A stretch of DNA of 64,000 nt from Corynebacterium meridianum (GCF_016342265.1 NZ_JAEIOS010000015.1:124001-188000), one strand, 5' to 3'; positions 9,731 through 18,953 are shown, numbered from the stretch's first letter. Notes: generated from the letters alone by a model not told the origin. Translations and numbers: made by a program.

Positions 9731-10590
9731 AGTTCCGCCTCCTTGGCGATGCGATGGATGCGGTCCAGGTCGGAACCGGCGTGACTGGGTTGGAGATGCG
9801 ACGCATCCGTGAACAGTTCGATCAGTGTGTAGTCCGGCAGGAAATCGTCGGGGAGCCGGTTGACGGCGTTGACGACGACGGGGATGTCCTCCGCGAGCCG
9901 GCTCAGCACGGTCACGAGGATCAGCCGGTCGTCGAACTCGTGGACCTGCTCGAGGTCGTCCATGACGAGCATGCCGATCTCCGCACCGTTCGCGGGCCGC
10001 AGGGCCAGCGCGATCCGGATGAGCAGCCGGTCGAGGCCGGAGATCTGGGAGACGTAGGCGTCGAGGGGAGGGAGATCGCGCTCGCCGAACACGGGTCGGC
10101 AGACCGATTCGTAGTAGTCCTGGTCGGCCCGCGGCGCCCACATGATCCACGGTGTGGACCACGCACGGTGCTCGGTCAGGATCACGCGGATGCGGACGTC
10201 GCGGTCGAGCAGGTCGATGTCGTCGACTCCGGCGATGGCGACGCGTTTGCGGATCACCGAAGGCTTCGTCTCCCCGAGTACCTCGAGGGTGCCGGTGCGG
10301 GGTTTCATCCGTCCGGAGATCGTCAGGGCCAGGGCGGTGCGCCCGCCGCCGCCCCTGCCGGAGAGCACGGTTAGGCCGGTACCGGGGATCTCCACATCGA
10401 GGGGACCGTAGACGGGGCCCTCCTCGCCGCGGACGGAGATGTCGTGTGCGATGACCGCGGGGTGGGGTTCGCCGCCCTCGGGTGTGGCGCGTTGTCCGAC
10501 GGTGCGTGATGACGTCGTGGCCTTTCCGGTCGACTCATCGTCGTTCCGGTGGGGATGAGGTTCGGAGGTTTCGGGGATTTCGGAGGACAT
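9727..10590 (-). CDS. Divergent ABC-type ATP-binding protein
   Basis: This 287-residue protein has a polar N-terminal tail of about 40 residues and then an ABC nucleotide-binding-like fold. The P-loop is GRGGGGRT (residues 78-85), with Arg84 where Lys is nearly invariant. The Walker B region reads IGMLVMDDLEQV, with Asp in place of the usual catalytic Glu. The signature motif is reduced to QISGLDRLL. It is translationally coupled to the YhgE/Pip-like membrane protein downstream, so it is probably that protein's cytoplasmic partner. Whether it hydrolyses ATP is doubtful from sequence. The start is an ATG at the beginning of the conserved frame, with a divergent dcd promoter beyond it. Confidence 0.75.
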   Translation of the reverse strand: MSSEIPETSEPHPHRNDDESTGKATTSSRTVGQRATPEGGEPHPAVIAHDISVRGEEGPVYGPLDVEIPGTGLTVLSGRGGGGRTALALTISGRMKPRTGTLEVLGETKPSVIRKRVAIAGVDDIDLLDRDVRIRVILTEHRAWSTPWIMWAPRADQDYYESVCRPVFGERDLPPLDAYVSQISGLDRLLIRIALALRPANGAEIGMLVMDDLEQVHEFDDRLILVTVLSRLAEDIPVVVNAVNRLPDDFLPDYTLIELFTDASHLQPSHAGSDLDRIHRIAKEAEL

Positions 10591-10739
10591 GTGCGCTCCC
10601 GATGGGGCAGAAGGGGGTGACGTGAATGGAACTGACGCTACAGTAGTACAACCGGAGGGTGAACTTCCACTTAGGGTCTTTTTCCGAGATCAACTCGCAT
10701 CTGACTCCAGTCGAGACGCCAAACGATAGACTCGGTGCT

Positions 10740-11303
10740 GTGCTGCTCTCCGACCGTGACATCCGTACCCGCATCAATTCCGGCGACCTCGTCATCGATC
10801 CCTTCGACCCGCAACTCGTGCAACCATCGAGCATCGATGTCCGCATGGACCGGTTCTTCCGTGTGTTCAACAACTCGCGGTACACACACATCGACCCGAA
10901 ACTGCGCCAGGATGAACTGACCAGTCTCGTCGAGGTCGGCGAGGACGAGCCCTTCGTCTTGCACCCCGGCGAGTTCATCCTCGGCGCGACCCTCGAGAAG
11001 TTCACTTTGCCTGCCGATCTCGCCGGACGACTGGAGGGCAAGTCCTCCCTCGGGCGCCTCGGTCTGCTCACCCACTCGACCGCCGGATTCATCGACCCCG
11101 GCTTCTCCGGACACATCACCCTGGAGTTGTCCAACGTGGCGAATCTGCCGATTATTTTGTGGCCGGGAATGAAAGTGGGGCAGTTGGCGTTGTTCTGTAT
11201 GTCGTCTCCCGCGGAGGTTCCCTACGGTTCCTCCCAGCTGGGGTCGAAATACCAGGGTCAACGCGGACCAACTCCATCAAAGGCGTATCTAAACTTCCAA
11301 TGA
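10740..11303 (+). CDS. dcd: dCTP deaminase (possibly bifunctional DCD-DUT)
   Basis: This 187-residue enzyme deaminates dCTP to dUTP in thymidylate synthesis; in actinobacteria such as Mycobacterium the same family also cleaves dUTP to dUMP. The family landmarks are present: LLSDRDI at the start, [10 protein letters not shown], the [14 protein letters not shown] loop, [18 protein letters not shown], and a C-terminal [13 protein letters not shown]. The start is a GTG at 10740, giving the usual N-terminus. There is no ribosome binding site, and TAGACT (10730-10735) sits where a -10 element would be for a leaderless mRNA. Its TGA overlaps the ATG of the transporter ATPase gene downstream. Confidence 0.93.
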   Translation: MLLSDRDIRTRINSGDLVIDPFDPQLVQPSSIDVRMDRFFRVFNNSRYTHIDPKLRQDELTSLVEVGEDEPFVLHPGEFILGATLEKFTLPADLAGRLEGKSSLGRLGLLTHSTAGFIDPGFSGHITLELSNVANLPIILWPGMKVGQLALFCMSSPAEVPYGSSQLGSKYQGQRGPTPSKAYLNFQ

Positions 11304-12106
11304 TCCAGTTCGATCACGTCGTCAAGACCTTCCCCGGGGCCACCACACCCGCGGTCAGGAACTTCACCCTCGACATACCGGCCCGGTCCACGACCGTGCT
11401 GGTGGGCAGCTCCGGCTCCGGGAAGACCACCCTCCTCCGGATGATCAACCGCATGGTTGAGCCCACGGAGGGGCGGGTGCTCATCGACGGCGAGGATCTC
11501 GCCGGGGTCGACCCCGTCAAACTCCGGCGCAGCATCGGCTACGTCATGCAGAATTCCGGGCTGCTGCCGCACCGCACCGTGGCGGACAACATCGCCACCG
11601 TGCCCCGGCTCAACGGTGTACCGCGGAAACAGGCCCGGGAACGGGCGGGGGAACTGCTCGAGCTCCTCGGGCTCGACGGATCCCTCGCGAAGCGCTACCC
11701 CAGCGAACTCTCAGGCGGACAGGCGCAGCGGGTCGGTGTCGCCCGTGCGCTGGCCGACGACCCGAACATCCTCCTCATGGATGAACCCTTCGGTGCCATC
11801 GACCCCGTCGTCCGCAGGGATCTGCAGGAACAGATCCTCGATCTCCAGGCGAAGATCTCCAAGACCATCGTCCTGGTCACGCACGACATCGACGAGGCGT
11901 TCCTGCTCGGGGACAACATCGTCCTGCTCGAGATGGGGGCGCAGATCGCACAGGCGGGCACCGCCGAGGATTTCGTCACCGACCCCGCCAGCGACTTCGT
12001 CGCCAGCTTCGTCGGCACGCAGGACCGGGAACTCACCCTGCGGGAAAGGGACGGCACGACCGTCGCCGTTGACCGGCACGGCCGGGTCAAAGGGGTGGTT
12101 CGGTGA
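11300..12106 (+). CDS. Osmoprotectant (betaine/choline-type) ABC transporter, ATP-binding protein
   Basis: This 268-residue ATPase has a perfect Walker A (GSSGSGKTT, Lys42), signature LSGGQAQR (137-144), Walker B ILLMDEP and the switch His in LVTHD. It resembles OpuCA/ProV proteins of quaternary-amine importers, but ends soon after the ATPase core and lacks the tandem CBS domains that sense ionic strength in many OpuA/OpuC ATPases. Its ATG overlaps the dcd stop, and its own end overlaps the next permease start as GTGA. With two permeases and a binding lipoprotein it forms a complete importer at the cytoplasmic membrane. Confidence 0.9.
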   Translation: MIQFDHVVKTFPGATTPAVRNFTLDIPARSTTVLVGSSGSGKTTLLRMINRMVEPTEGRVLIDGEDLAGVDPVKLRRSIGYVMQNSGLLPHRTVADNIATVPRLNGVPRKQARERAGELLELLGLDGSLAKRYPSELSGGQAQRVGVARALADDPNILLMDEPFGAIDPVVRRDLQEQILDLQAKISKTIVLVTHDIDEAFLLGDNIVLLEMGAQIAQAGTAEDFVTDPASDFVASFVGTQDRELTLRERDGTTVAVDRHGRVKGVVR

Positions 12107-12741
12107 ACTGGGGCTGGATCGCCGGAAACCTCGACCGCATCGGTGAGCTGGCTCTCGCGCACGCGAACCTGAGCTGGCCCGCCATCATCGCCTCCCTGAT
12201 CATCGCGCTGCCCCTGGGCTGGATCGCCAGCCGCAACCGCATCTCCCGGGAGGTACTGGTCACCGCGTCGGGCCTGCTCTACGCGGTTCCGTCCCTCGCC
12301 CTGTTCGTCGTCCTGCCGCTCATCATCGGCACATCCGTGCTCTCCCCGCTCAACGTCATCGTCGCGATGACGCTCTACGGGCTCGCGCTGCAGATCCGCA
12401 CCACCGCCGACGCGTTCGACTCGGTGCCGGAACCGCAGAAGCAGGCCGCCGTCGCCATGGGGTACCCCGCCTGGCGGCAGATCCTCACCGTTGAGCTCCC
12501 GCTGGCCGGGCCCATCATCCTCGCGGGACTCCGGGTGGTCAGCGCCTCAACCATCTCGCTGGTCAGCGTCGGCGCGCTCACCGGTGTGCAGTCGCTCGGC
12601 ACCCTGTTCACCAACGGTTTCGCCCGTTCGTTTCCCACCGAGATCATCGCCGGGGTCGCCGGGACCGTGATCCTGGCGCTCGTTTTCGATGCCGTTCTCG
12701 TCCTCGCGGGCCGATTGCTCATGCCCTGGGCGCAGAGGTGA
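12103..12741 (+). CDS. Osmoprotectant ABC transporter, permease 1
   Basis: This 212-residue protein with about five or six membrane segments belongs to the OpuCB/OpuCD (ProW-like) permease family. The cytoplasmic EAA-type loop that docks the ATPase is visible as AAVAMGYPAWRQILTVELPLA, followed by PIILAGLRVV. The GTG start overlaps the TGA of the ATPase gene, indicating tight co-translation. It would form the translocation pore with the second permease. Confidence 0.88.
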   Translation: MNWGWIAGNLDRIGELALAHANLSWPAIIASLIIALPLGWIASRNRISREVLVTASGLLYAVPSLALFVVLPLIIGTSVLSPLNVIVAMTLYGLALQIRTTADAFDSVPEPQKQAAVAMGYPAWRQILTVELPLAGPIILAGLRVVSASTISLVSVGALTGVQSLGTLFTNGFARSFPTEIIAGVAGTVILALVFDAVLVLAGRLLMPWAQR

Positions 12742-12748
12742 TGCGACG

Positions 12749-13423
12749 GTGAATCACTTCAACGGTGCCGTTTCATTCATCGCCGACCCGGCCAACTGGC
12801 CCGGAGCCGGCGGAATCGCGGAGCGCCTCGGTGAGCACCTCTGGTACTCCGTGCTCGCCGTCGCACTCGCCCTCATCATCGCGCTCCCGCTCGGGCTCTA
12901 CCTGGGGCACACGGGGAAGGGGGCGTCCGGGGTGATCGCGGCGACCGGCGCGCTGCGTGCCATACCGTCCCTCGGGCTGCTCACCTGGCTGACCCTCGAG
13001 ATCAGCTTCGGTATCCAACTGCCGATCGTCCCGTCCACCATCGTGCTGCTCATCCTCGCGATCCCGCCCGTCCTCGCGGCGACGGTATCCGGGATGGCGA
13101 CGGTCTCCCGGCCGGTCGTCGACGCGGCCCGGGCGATGGGACACAACGAGGGGCAGATCATCACCCGCATCGAGCTTCCGTTGGCGGCCCCCACCATCGT
13201 GGGCGGGGTACGATCATGCGTACTCCAGGTGTTGGCCACCGCCACGATCTCGGCCTACATCGGGCTTGGCGGACTCGGACGCTACCTGCTGGACGGGCTC
13301 GCTCTCCGCGACTACGAGCAGATGCTCGTCGGGGCCATCCTGGTGTCCGTGCTCGCCCTCGCAGCCGACGTGACACTCGCTTTCCTGCAACATCGACTAC
13401 GACCGAAAGGCGTCACCTCATGA
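12749..13423 (+). CDS. Osmoprotectant ABC transporter, permease 2
   Basis: This 224-residue permease is homologous to the preceding one but somewhat longer. The EAA-type loop is DAARAMGHNEGQIITRIELP, followed by PTIVGGVRSC, and the C-terminal hydrophobic segment ends in LQHRLRPKGVTS. The GTG at 12749 gives the expected N-terminus a few bases after the previous stop; upstream in-frame ATGs would run into the first permease. It pairs with permease 1. Confidence 0.88.
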   Translation: MNHFNGAVSFIADPANWPGAGGIAERLGEHLWYSVLAVALALIIALPLGLYLGHTGKGASGVIAATGALRAIPSLGLLTWLTLEISFGIQLPIVPSTIVLLILAIPPVLAATVSGMATVSRPVVDAARAMGHNEGQIITRIELPLAAPTIVGGVRSCVLQVLATATISAYIGLGGLGRYLLDGLALRDYEQMLVGAILVSVLALAADVTLAFLQHRLRPKGVTS

Positions 13424-14400
13424 CCCTCCCGAACAACCAGCTCATCCGCCGCGCCGGCGCCGCCCTCGCAGGGCTGGCCCTGGTGTTCCCCCTCGCCGCG
13501 TGCTCGGGTTCCTCCGACCCGCTGAGCGAGGGAAGCTCCGACGGAGAGGCGAAGTCAACGCACGCCACGGACAGCATCGTCATCGGCACCGCCAACTTCC
13601 CCGAGAGCGAGATCATCGGACAGATCTGGGCCGAGACCCTCCGCAACGCCGGTTTCGAGGTCGAGGTCCGGTCCGGTATCGGCTCCCGCGACGTCTACCT
13701 CAAGGCACTGCAGGAGGGATCCGTCGACATCGTCCCCGAGTACTCCGGCAACCTCGCCCAGTACTTCATGGCCGCCGAGAACCAGGAGCTGCCCGTCGGC
13801 GCCACGGAGGAACAGGTGCTCAACGGCCTGAACAAGGCCCTGCCCGCAGGTCTGGCCACGGGCAAGGCGGCTCCCGGTGAGTCGAAGGACTCCTACCGGG
13901 TCACCCGGGAGCTCGCCGACCAGGCCAAGCTCGTCACCCTCGCCGATCTGGGCAACCTCGACGACATCCGGATCGCCTCGAACCCCGAACTCAAGGATCG
14001 CCCCTACGGCCCCTCCGGGCTGGAGGAGCTGTACAACATCAAGGCCGACAAGATGAGCATCATCCCGATCTCCGACTCCGGTGGACCGCTGACCATCGCG
14101 GCCCTGACCACTGGGAAGGCGAACGTCGCCAACGTCTACACCACCTCGCCGACCTTCGACACCGACGGTGAGGAGATCGAGCTGGTCACCCTCGAGGATC
14201 CGGAGAACCTCATCCTTCCCCAGCACGTTCTCCCGCTGATGCAGGGCAAGGCCGTCTCCGGGGAGGCACGCGAGGCGATCACCAAGATCAACGCCGACCT
14301 CACCACCGAGGCCCTGCTCGAGATGAACATCCGCAACATCGGGCCGGAGAAGGCTGATCCCGAGACCATCGCCCGGGACTTCGTCGCCGAGAATTCCTGA
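13420..14400 (+). CDS. Osmoprotectant ABC transporter, substrate-binding lipoprotein
   Basis: This 326-residue lipoprotein carries a signal peptide with lipobox LAAC (lipidated Cys at about residue 27) followed by a Ser/Gly-rich linker. The mature part is an OpuCC/OsmF-like quaternary-amine binding domain: IVIGTANFPESEIIGQIWAE, GSRDVYLKALQEGSVDIVPEY and GPSGLEELYNIK are typical of this family. It would deliver glycine betaine, choline or similar compounds to the two permeases. The ATG overlaps the stop of permease 2. Substrate specificity cannot be read from sequence. Confidence 0.9.
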   Translation: MTLPNNQLIRRAGAALAGLALVFPLAACSGSSDPLSEGSSDGEAKSTHATDSIVIGTANFPESEIIGQIWAETLRNAGFEVEVRSGIGSRDVYLKALQEGSVDIVPEYSGNLAQYFMAAENQELPVGATEEQVLNGLNKALPAGLATGKAAPGESKDSYRVTRELADQAKLVTLADLGNLDDIRIASNPELKDRPYGPSGLEELYNIKADKMSIIPISDSGGPLTIAALTTGKANVANVYTTSPTFDTDGEEIELVTLEDPENLILPQHVLPLMQGKAVSGEAREAITKINADLTTEALLEMNIRNIGPEKADPETIARDFVAENS

Positions 14401-14583
14401 GCACGCGGAGTTCGCCCCCGGGTGTCACCTGCCGCTACAATCAGTGGTGATTCGCGGGGGGATTCCGCCCCGCCGGTGGCGTCGGCACCGTAACCTGTAG
14501 GCAACGACGCCGCTGCACCCGGAGCCGCCAGCGTTGCACCGTCGCTGGACCGGGGAGGACCGACGCAGGAGAGGAGGAGCAAC

Positions 14584-14715
14584 ATGCCGACCACAGACGC
14601 AAGCTGGTGGAACCCCACCCTGAGCGTGATCGTCGTCGCGGTAGTCACCGCGATCATCGTATTGATGGCGCTGTACACGATCTACTGCTACCGCAAGAGC
14701 ATGCCCAAAGACTGA
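14584..14715 (+). CDS. Small single-span membrane protein, 43 residues
   Basis: A short gene encodes a 43-residue protein with a polar start (MPTTDASWWNPT), one clear transmembrane helix (LSVIVVAVVTAIIVLMALYT) and a charged tail ending in RKSMPKD. It has a very strong ribosome binding site, AGGAGAGGAGGAG, 4-16 bases before the ATG, and is followed by a strong hairpin at 14728-14766, so it has the marks of a real gene. I do not recognise a family. Its position after the transporter lipoprotein and before ugd allows an accessory role in either, but nothing shows this. Confidence 0.7.
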   Translation: MPTTDASWWNPTLSVIVVAVVTAIIVLMALYTIYCYRKSMPKD

Positions 14716-14727
14716 CTTCTGCGCACC

Positions 14728-14766
14728 CTGAACCGGGGCCCGGACACCGTCCGGACCCCGGTTCAG
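14728..14766 (+). terminator. Strong hairpin terminator
   Basis: CTGAACCGGGG pairs with CCCCGGTTCAG, with further pairing of CCGGA and TCCGG inside. It closes the dcd-transporter-small membrane protein unit before ugd. The T-run is poor, as often in actinobacteria. Confidence 0.7.
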
Positions 14767-14820
14767 GTCATTCAAACAGTGTTCACCTTCCCCTAACCCA
14801 CGGGGGGTACAACTGGTGAC

Positions 14821-16143
14821 ATGAAACTGACCGTCATCGGAACCGGTTACCTCGGGGCCACCCACGCGATCTGCATGGCCGAACTCGGCCACGAGGTCCT
14901 CGGCGTGGACATCAGCCCCGAACGCATCAACGCACTCAACTCGGGTGAGGTTCCCTTCCACGAACCGGGCCTCGCCGCGAAACTCACCCGGAACCTCGCG
15001 GACGGCAGACTCTCCTTCACCACCGACACCGCGGAGGCCGCGTGCTTCGCCGATGTCCACTTTCTCACCGTCGGCACCCCCCAGCACTCCGAGGGGCGCT
15101 CCGCGGACCTCAGCCAGGTGCACAGTGCCGTCACCGCCCTCGTCCGGGATCTCGACGGTGACCACCTCATCATCGGGAAGTCCACCGTCCCGGTGGGCAC
15201 CGCAGCCGACCTCCAGCGCATGGTCGATCAACTCGTCGGTCCCGGAACGAGCGTGGAGATCGCCTGGAACCCCGAATTCCTCCGCGAGGGGCACGCGGTC
15301 AAGGACACCCTGCACCCCGACCGCATCGTCCTCGGCGTGGCACCCGGGGGGACGGCGGAGAACCGGATCCGCGAGGTCTACGCCCGCACCCTGGACGAGG
15401 GCACCCCCTTCCTCCTCACCGACCTGGCGACCGCCGAGCTCGTCAAGGGCGCCGCGAACGCGTTCCTCGCCACCAAGATCTCCTTCATCAACGCCATCGC
15501 CGAGATCTGTGAGCGCTCCGGCGCCGACGTCACCCAGCTCGCCGACGCCCTCGGCTACGACACCCGCATCGGCAGGCGGTTCCTCGGCGCCGGACTCGGC
15601 TTCGGTGGTGGCTGCCTGCCCAAGGACATCCGCGCGTTCGCATCCCGGGCCGAACAGCTCGGCGCCACCGGGATCCCGGGGCTCCTCGACCACGTCGACC
15701 GCATCAACCTCGGCCAGCGCCAGTCCGTCATCGACACGGTCACCGCGTCGTTCGACGACGGCGATGTCGCAGGCCACCGCGTCACCGTTCTCGGTGCGGC
15801 CTTCAAACCCGACAGCGACGACATCCGGGATTCCCCCGCACTGGTCATCGCGGGATCACTCGCCCGCAGTGGTGCGCGGGTTGTCGTCCACGATCCGCAG
15901 GCGATGGACGGTGCCCGGCGGATCCTCCCCGAGATCACCTACACGTCGACGGCGCTCGACGCCCTGAAGGATGCCGAGGTCGTCGTACTCGCCACGGAAT
16001 GGCGCGAGTTCATCGAGCTCGACCCCGTCGTGGCCCGGTCGCTGGTTCGCCGGGCACTCATCATCGACGGCCGGAACTGTCTCCCGGCGCAGGACTGGGT
16101 GGATGCGGGCTGGGACTACCGGGGCATCGGCCGCAGCCGGTGA
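14821..16143 (+). CDS. ugd: UDP-glucose 6-dehydrogenase
   Basis: This 440-residue enzyme oxidises UDP-glucose to UDP-glucuronate using two NAD+. The N-terminal Rossmann fold begins VIGTGYLGATHAICMAELGH; the central domain contains EFLREGHAVKDTLHPDRIVLG, and the active-site loop GFGGGCLPKDIRA places the catalytic Cys at residue 265. The C-terminal UDP-binding domain contains LGAAFKPDSDDIRDSPAL. Length is normal for the family. It is preceded by a terminator, so it is probably transcribed alone, and faces a convergent gene. UDP-glucuronate would feed cell-surface polysaccharide, though no glycosyltransferases are adjacent. Confidence 0.93.
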   Translation: MKLTVIGTGYLGATHAICMAELGHEVLGVDISPERINALNSGEVPFHEPGLAAKLTRNLADGRLSFTTDTAEAACFADVHFLTVGTPQHSEGRSADLSQVHSAVTALVRDLDGDHLIIGKSTVPVGTAADLQRMVDQLVGPGTSVEIAWNPEFLREGHAVKDTLHPDRIVLGVAPGGTAENRIREVYARTLDEGTPFLLTDLATAELVKGAANAFLATKISFINAIAEICERSGADVTQLADALGYDTRIGRRFLGAGLGFGGGCLPKDIRAFASRAEQLGATGIPGLLDHVDRINLGQRQSVIDTVTASFDDGDVAGHRVTVLGAAFKPDSDDIRDSPALVIAGSLARSGARVVVHDPQAMDGARRILPEITYTSTALDALKDAEVVVLATEWREFIELDPVVARSLVRRALIIDGRNCLPAQDWVDAGWDYRGIGRSR

Positions 16144-16283
16144 CGGACCGGTTCCGCCGCCTCTTCACGCGCGGGACACCTCCCGCGGAGGTAACTGCGC
16201 CGGCCCACGGTCCCCGCGGAGTCCGGAAGCGGTCGCCGGAACCTCATGGGGTGGTCCGTCCCGCATGAACACCGGCTCGCGGT

Positions 16284-17603
16284 TCAGTGACTGTGGCCGT
16301 GACCCCGTCCCGAGCAGGTGAAAGCGGCGATGGCCGTGGTGATCGGAACGGACATGGTCAGCGCGAGCGCGCCGACGGCGGAACGCAGCAGCTCGGTCGC
16401 CATGATGTCACCGGTGAGCAGCTCCCCGAACGGCCGGTCCGCTACGGTGAGCAGCAGGAGCAGGGGGAGAGCAGCACCCGTGTAGGACAGCACCAGGGTA
16501 TACATGATCGAGGCGATGTGGTCACGCCCGACCCGGATCGCACCCTTGAACAGGCGCCACGGGGTCGCGTGCGGATCGATGGCGGCGAGCTCGTTGACGG
16601 TCGACGCCTGGGAGATGGTCACGTCGTTGAGCACACCGAGCGAACCGATGATGAAGCCACACAGCATCAGCCCCGTGACGGAGACATCCGGCAGATAGAG
16701 CTGAATCATCAGGTTGTCCTCGGACCCCAGACCACGGAGTTGGGTACCCCTGATGGCGAACTGGGCGAGGACGGCCGCGATACCGAGAGCGATGAGCGTG
16801 CCCCCGAGTGCGGAGGACGTCTTCCAGTTCACGCCGTGCACCAGGTAGAGCGCGGCGAAGAGGACCGCGGATCCGCAGACGACGGCCAGTGCCAGTGGCG
16901 GGCCACCACGCAGCAGCGCGGGAAGCAGAAACACTCCGACGCCCGCCAGTGTGACCGCGAGACCGACGAGAGACCGCGCCCCCAACCAGGAACCGAGCAG
17001 CACCACACCGAGGGCGGTGACCAGCCCCCAGATGAGGAGCGTGGAACCGCGCTGGTAGTCGGCGAACGTGTACCCGGAGGCACCCTCGGCGGTGGTCTCC
17101 TCGTAGAGGAGGATCTTCTCTCCCACCGCGAGATCGGGATCACCCGGCTGCCCGGAGAGCATCAGCATCGTCCGCTTGCCCTCGTTGACCCCGGAGGTGA
17201 TGTCGATGATCGCCTGTTCGCAGACACGGTCGGACCGCTCCAGCGGGATGACGGGGGAGGACTCGAACACCCGGCCCACCGAGGGCGAGTTGCAGGAACC
17301 GTCCGTGAGGAGGGAGACGGTGCCCCCGACCTTGTCCTTCGACAGGGAGGAAATGTTCTGGAAGGAGGGGGCGACGTTCGGTTTCTCCGACGACGGCCAG
17401 AGGACGACGAGCCCCGCCACGGTACCGAGGAACGTCAGGATCAGGAAGACACTCAGGATCCACTGGGCGACGGTGAAGGGGCGCTTCTCCCCGCGTCGTT
17501 TCGGCAGCGGGTTTCCGTCGGGGCCGATTCCGTGCGCGGCAAGATGTCCGGCGATGTGCTCGCTGGGGTCCCCGGGGGTGTCGGATCGGTGGTGCCGCCC
17601 CAT
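16284..17603 (-). CDS. YibE/F-family membrane protein
   Basis: This 439-residue protein has a cytoplasmic N-terminus rich in His and charged residues, one membrane segment (QWILSVFLILTFLGTVAGLVV), an extracytoplasmic domain of about 130 residues, and then some seven membrane segments. The C-terminal half carries the YibE/F-like motifs GSLGVLNDVTISQASTVNEL and GRDHIASIMYTLVLSYTGA. The end is GRGHGHSH, a possible metal-binding tail. AAGGAG lies just before the ATG. The family is poorly characterised, so transport or export roles are guesses. Confidence 0.85.
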   Translation of the reverse strand: MGRHHRSDTPGDPSEHIAGHLAAHGIGPDGNPLPKRRGEKRPFTVAQWILSVFLILTFLGTVAGLVVLWPSSEKPNVAPSFQNISSLSKDKVGGTVSLLTDGSCNSPSVGRVFESSPVIPLERSDRVCEQAIIDITSGVNEGKRTMLMLSGQPGDPDLAVGEKILLYEETTAEGASGYTFADYQRGSTLLIWGLVTALGVVLLGSWLGARSLVGLAVTLAGVGVFLLPALLRGGPPLALAVVCGSAVLFAALYLVHGVNWKTSSALGGTLIALGIAAVLAQFAIRGTQLRGLGSEDNLMIQLYLPDVSVTGLMLCGFIIGSLGVLNDVTISQASTVNELAAIDPHATPWRLFKGAIRVGRDHIASIMYTLVLSYTGAALPLLLLLTVADRPFGELLTGDIMATELLRSAVGALALTMSVPITTAIAAFTCSGRGHGHSH

Positions 17604-17705
17604 CGCGTGCTCCTTGGTGGGAAGTTAGGGAGGTGAATGGTGTTCAGTGCAACAGTGAAATGCCCGCCACGGACCGGGGTCGGAGTGGCGGGCGGGGGCG
17701 CCGTT

Positions 17706-18953
17706 CTACCAGCGCGCCCATTCCTCGATCGCGTTGACATCGGTCAGGTTGAGGCTGCGGATGAACTGATCGCTCTGGTGCCAGTCACCGTCGATCCACT
17801 CGACCATCATCGTGACCACGGAGACGACATCATTGTCCTGCGCGGTAGCGAAGGTGATCACCGCGGTCCTGTCGGTGAAGGACTCGACCTTGTACGCCAC
17901 CGGGATGGGCGCGGAGTAGTCGGGGGTCTCCGGAATTATCGACGGATCGGCGATCGCGGCATCGAGACGCGCCGGATTCGTGCTGGGAGGCAGGAAGGCG
18001 CGCGCGCTACGGACGGCGTCGATTCCACCCCGGTTGACACCCTGGAAGATGTGCCAGGCCGCGAGTGCGGCGCCCTGGGGGGTACGGCTGAAGCCGTGGG
18101 CGACGCCGTCGGTGACCTGCCACGGGCCGTCCGAGGCGCTGAACGGGAAGTCCCAGACGGTGTCGGTCTCCTTGTTCTCCTTGAGTCGCTGCCATTCGAC
18201 CTTCGGGGCTGCGGTCAGCCAGTTGTCGTCCTCGGGGGTCAGTGCCTCACCGTCGTCGGTGAAAACGTCGCCGGCGGGATCCTCGGGGTAGTAGACGGTG
18301 GTGCCGTCCACGTCTGCGGTGCGTCGTTCAGCGGGGTCGATGTCGGTGGCGTAGGACTTTCCAGCCAGCGCTGAGGCGGCGGGTTTCTCCGAGGGTTCGG
18401 CCGCGGTACTGCTGCTCGTCGATGTGGTGGTGCCGCTGGTGCTGCTCTTTCGATCGCTCGCCTTCGTGGTGGAGCTCCCGGTCGATGATGAGGACGTCGG
18501 TGTGCTGGACGAACGCTTCGATGAGGTGCTCGAGGAAGATGTCGGGCTCTTGGAGGACGCGACAGATCTCGATTCGGACGACGACGTCGGGCTTGCGGTG
18601 TCATCCGATTCCGATGTGGAGGCGCTGGTTTTCACTGTCGATGACGCTGTCGTCGCTGTCGTGGACGCGGTTTCTGTGGAGGAGGGCGCAGTGGAGGAAG
18701 ACGAGGCCCCGGATGTTGTGGACTCCGTGGTGGACGATTCCGTTGATTCCGTCGTGGAAGACGGGGCGCTGGTACCGGTGTCGGTGGTCGGCTGCCCCGA
18801 GGTGGCGGCGCCCGCCTCCTCGTCACCGATGTACATGTAGGCACTGGCTGCGATCAATCCCGCGACGGTCAGTGTGGTCAGGGTGGCGAACAGACCCCGT
18901 GGGGTCAGGGTGGAACTGTCGTAACCGGAACTTTTCCGCACGCTGGTCCTCAT
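17706..18953 (-). CDS. Signal-anchored protein with long Ser/Thr-rich linker
   Basis: This 415-residue protein starts with a short cytoplasmic segment and one membrane helix (GLFATLTTLTVAGLIAASAYMYIG). Residues about 45-190 are almost only Ser, Thr, Ala and Pro, a wall-spanning linker that is a likely site of mannosylation. The globular end has VAHGFSRTPQGAALAAWHI and a C-terminal ATAQDNDVVSVVTMMVEWID segment, resembling actinobacterial envelope proteins found near secretion or conjugation loci. The ATG at 18953 gives the best N-terminus; the longer frame upstream has no signal. Stands alone between a YibE/F-like gene and alaT. Function unknown. Confidence 0.75.
   Translation of the reverse strand: MRTSVRKSSGYDSSTLTPRGLFATLTTLTVAGLIAASAYMYIGDEEAGAATSGQPTTDTGTSAPSSTTESTESSTTESTTSGASSSSTAPSSTETASTTATTASSTVKTSASTSESDDTASPTSSSESRSVASSKSPTSSSSTSSKRSSSTPTSSSSTGSSTTKASDRKSSTSGTTTSTSSSTAAEPSEKPAASALAGKSYATDIDPAERRTADVDGTTVYYPEDPAGDVFTDDGEALTPEDDNWLTAAPKVEWQRLKENKETDTVWDFPFSASDGPWQVTDGVAHGFSRTPQGAALAAWHIFQGVNRGGIDAVRSARAFLPPSTNPARLDAAIADPSIIPETPDYSAPIPVAYKVESFTDRTAVITFATAQDNDVVSVVTMMVEWIDGDWHQSDQFIRSLNLTDVNAIEEWARW

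Noticed and set aside
9731..10162. N-terminal extension of the YhgE/Pip-like frame
   Set aside because: It lies inside the coupled ATPase gene and lacks a start signal; the ATGA overlap at 9727-9730 gives the natural start.
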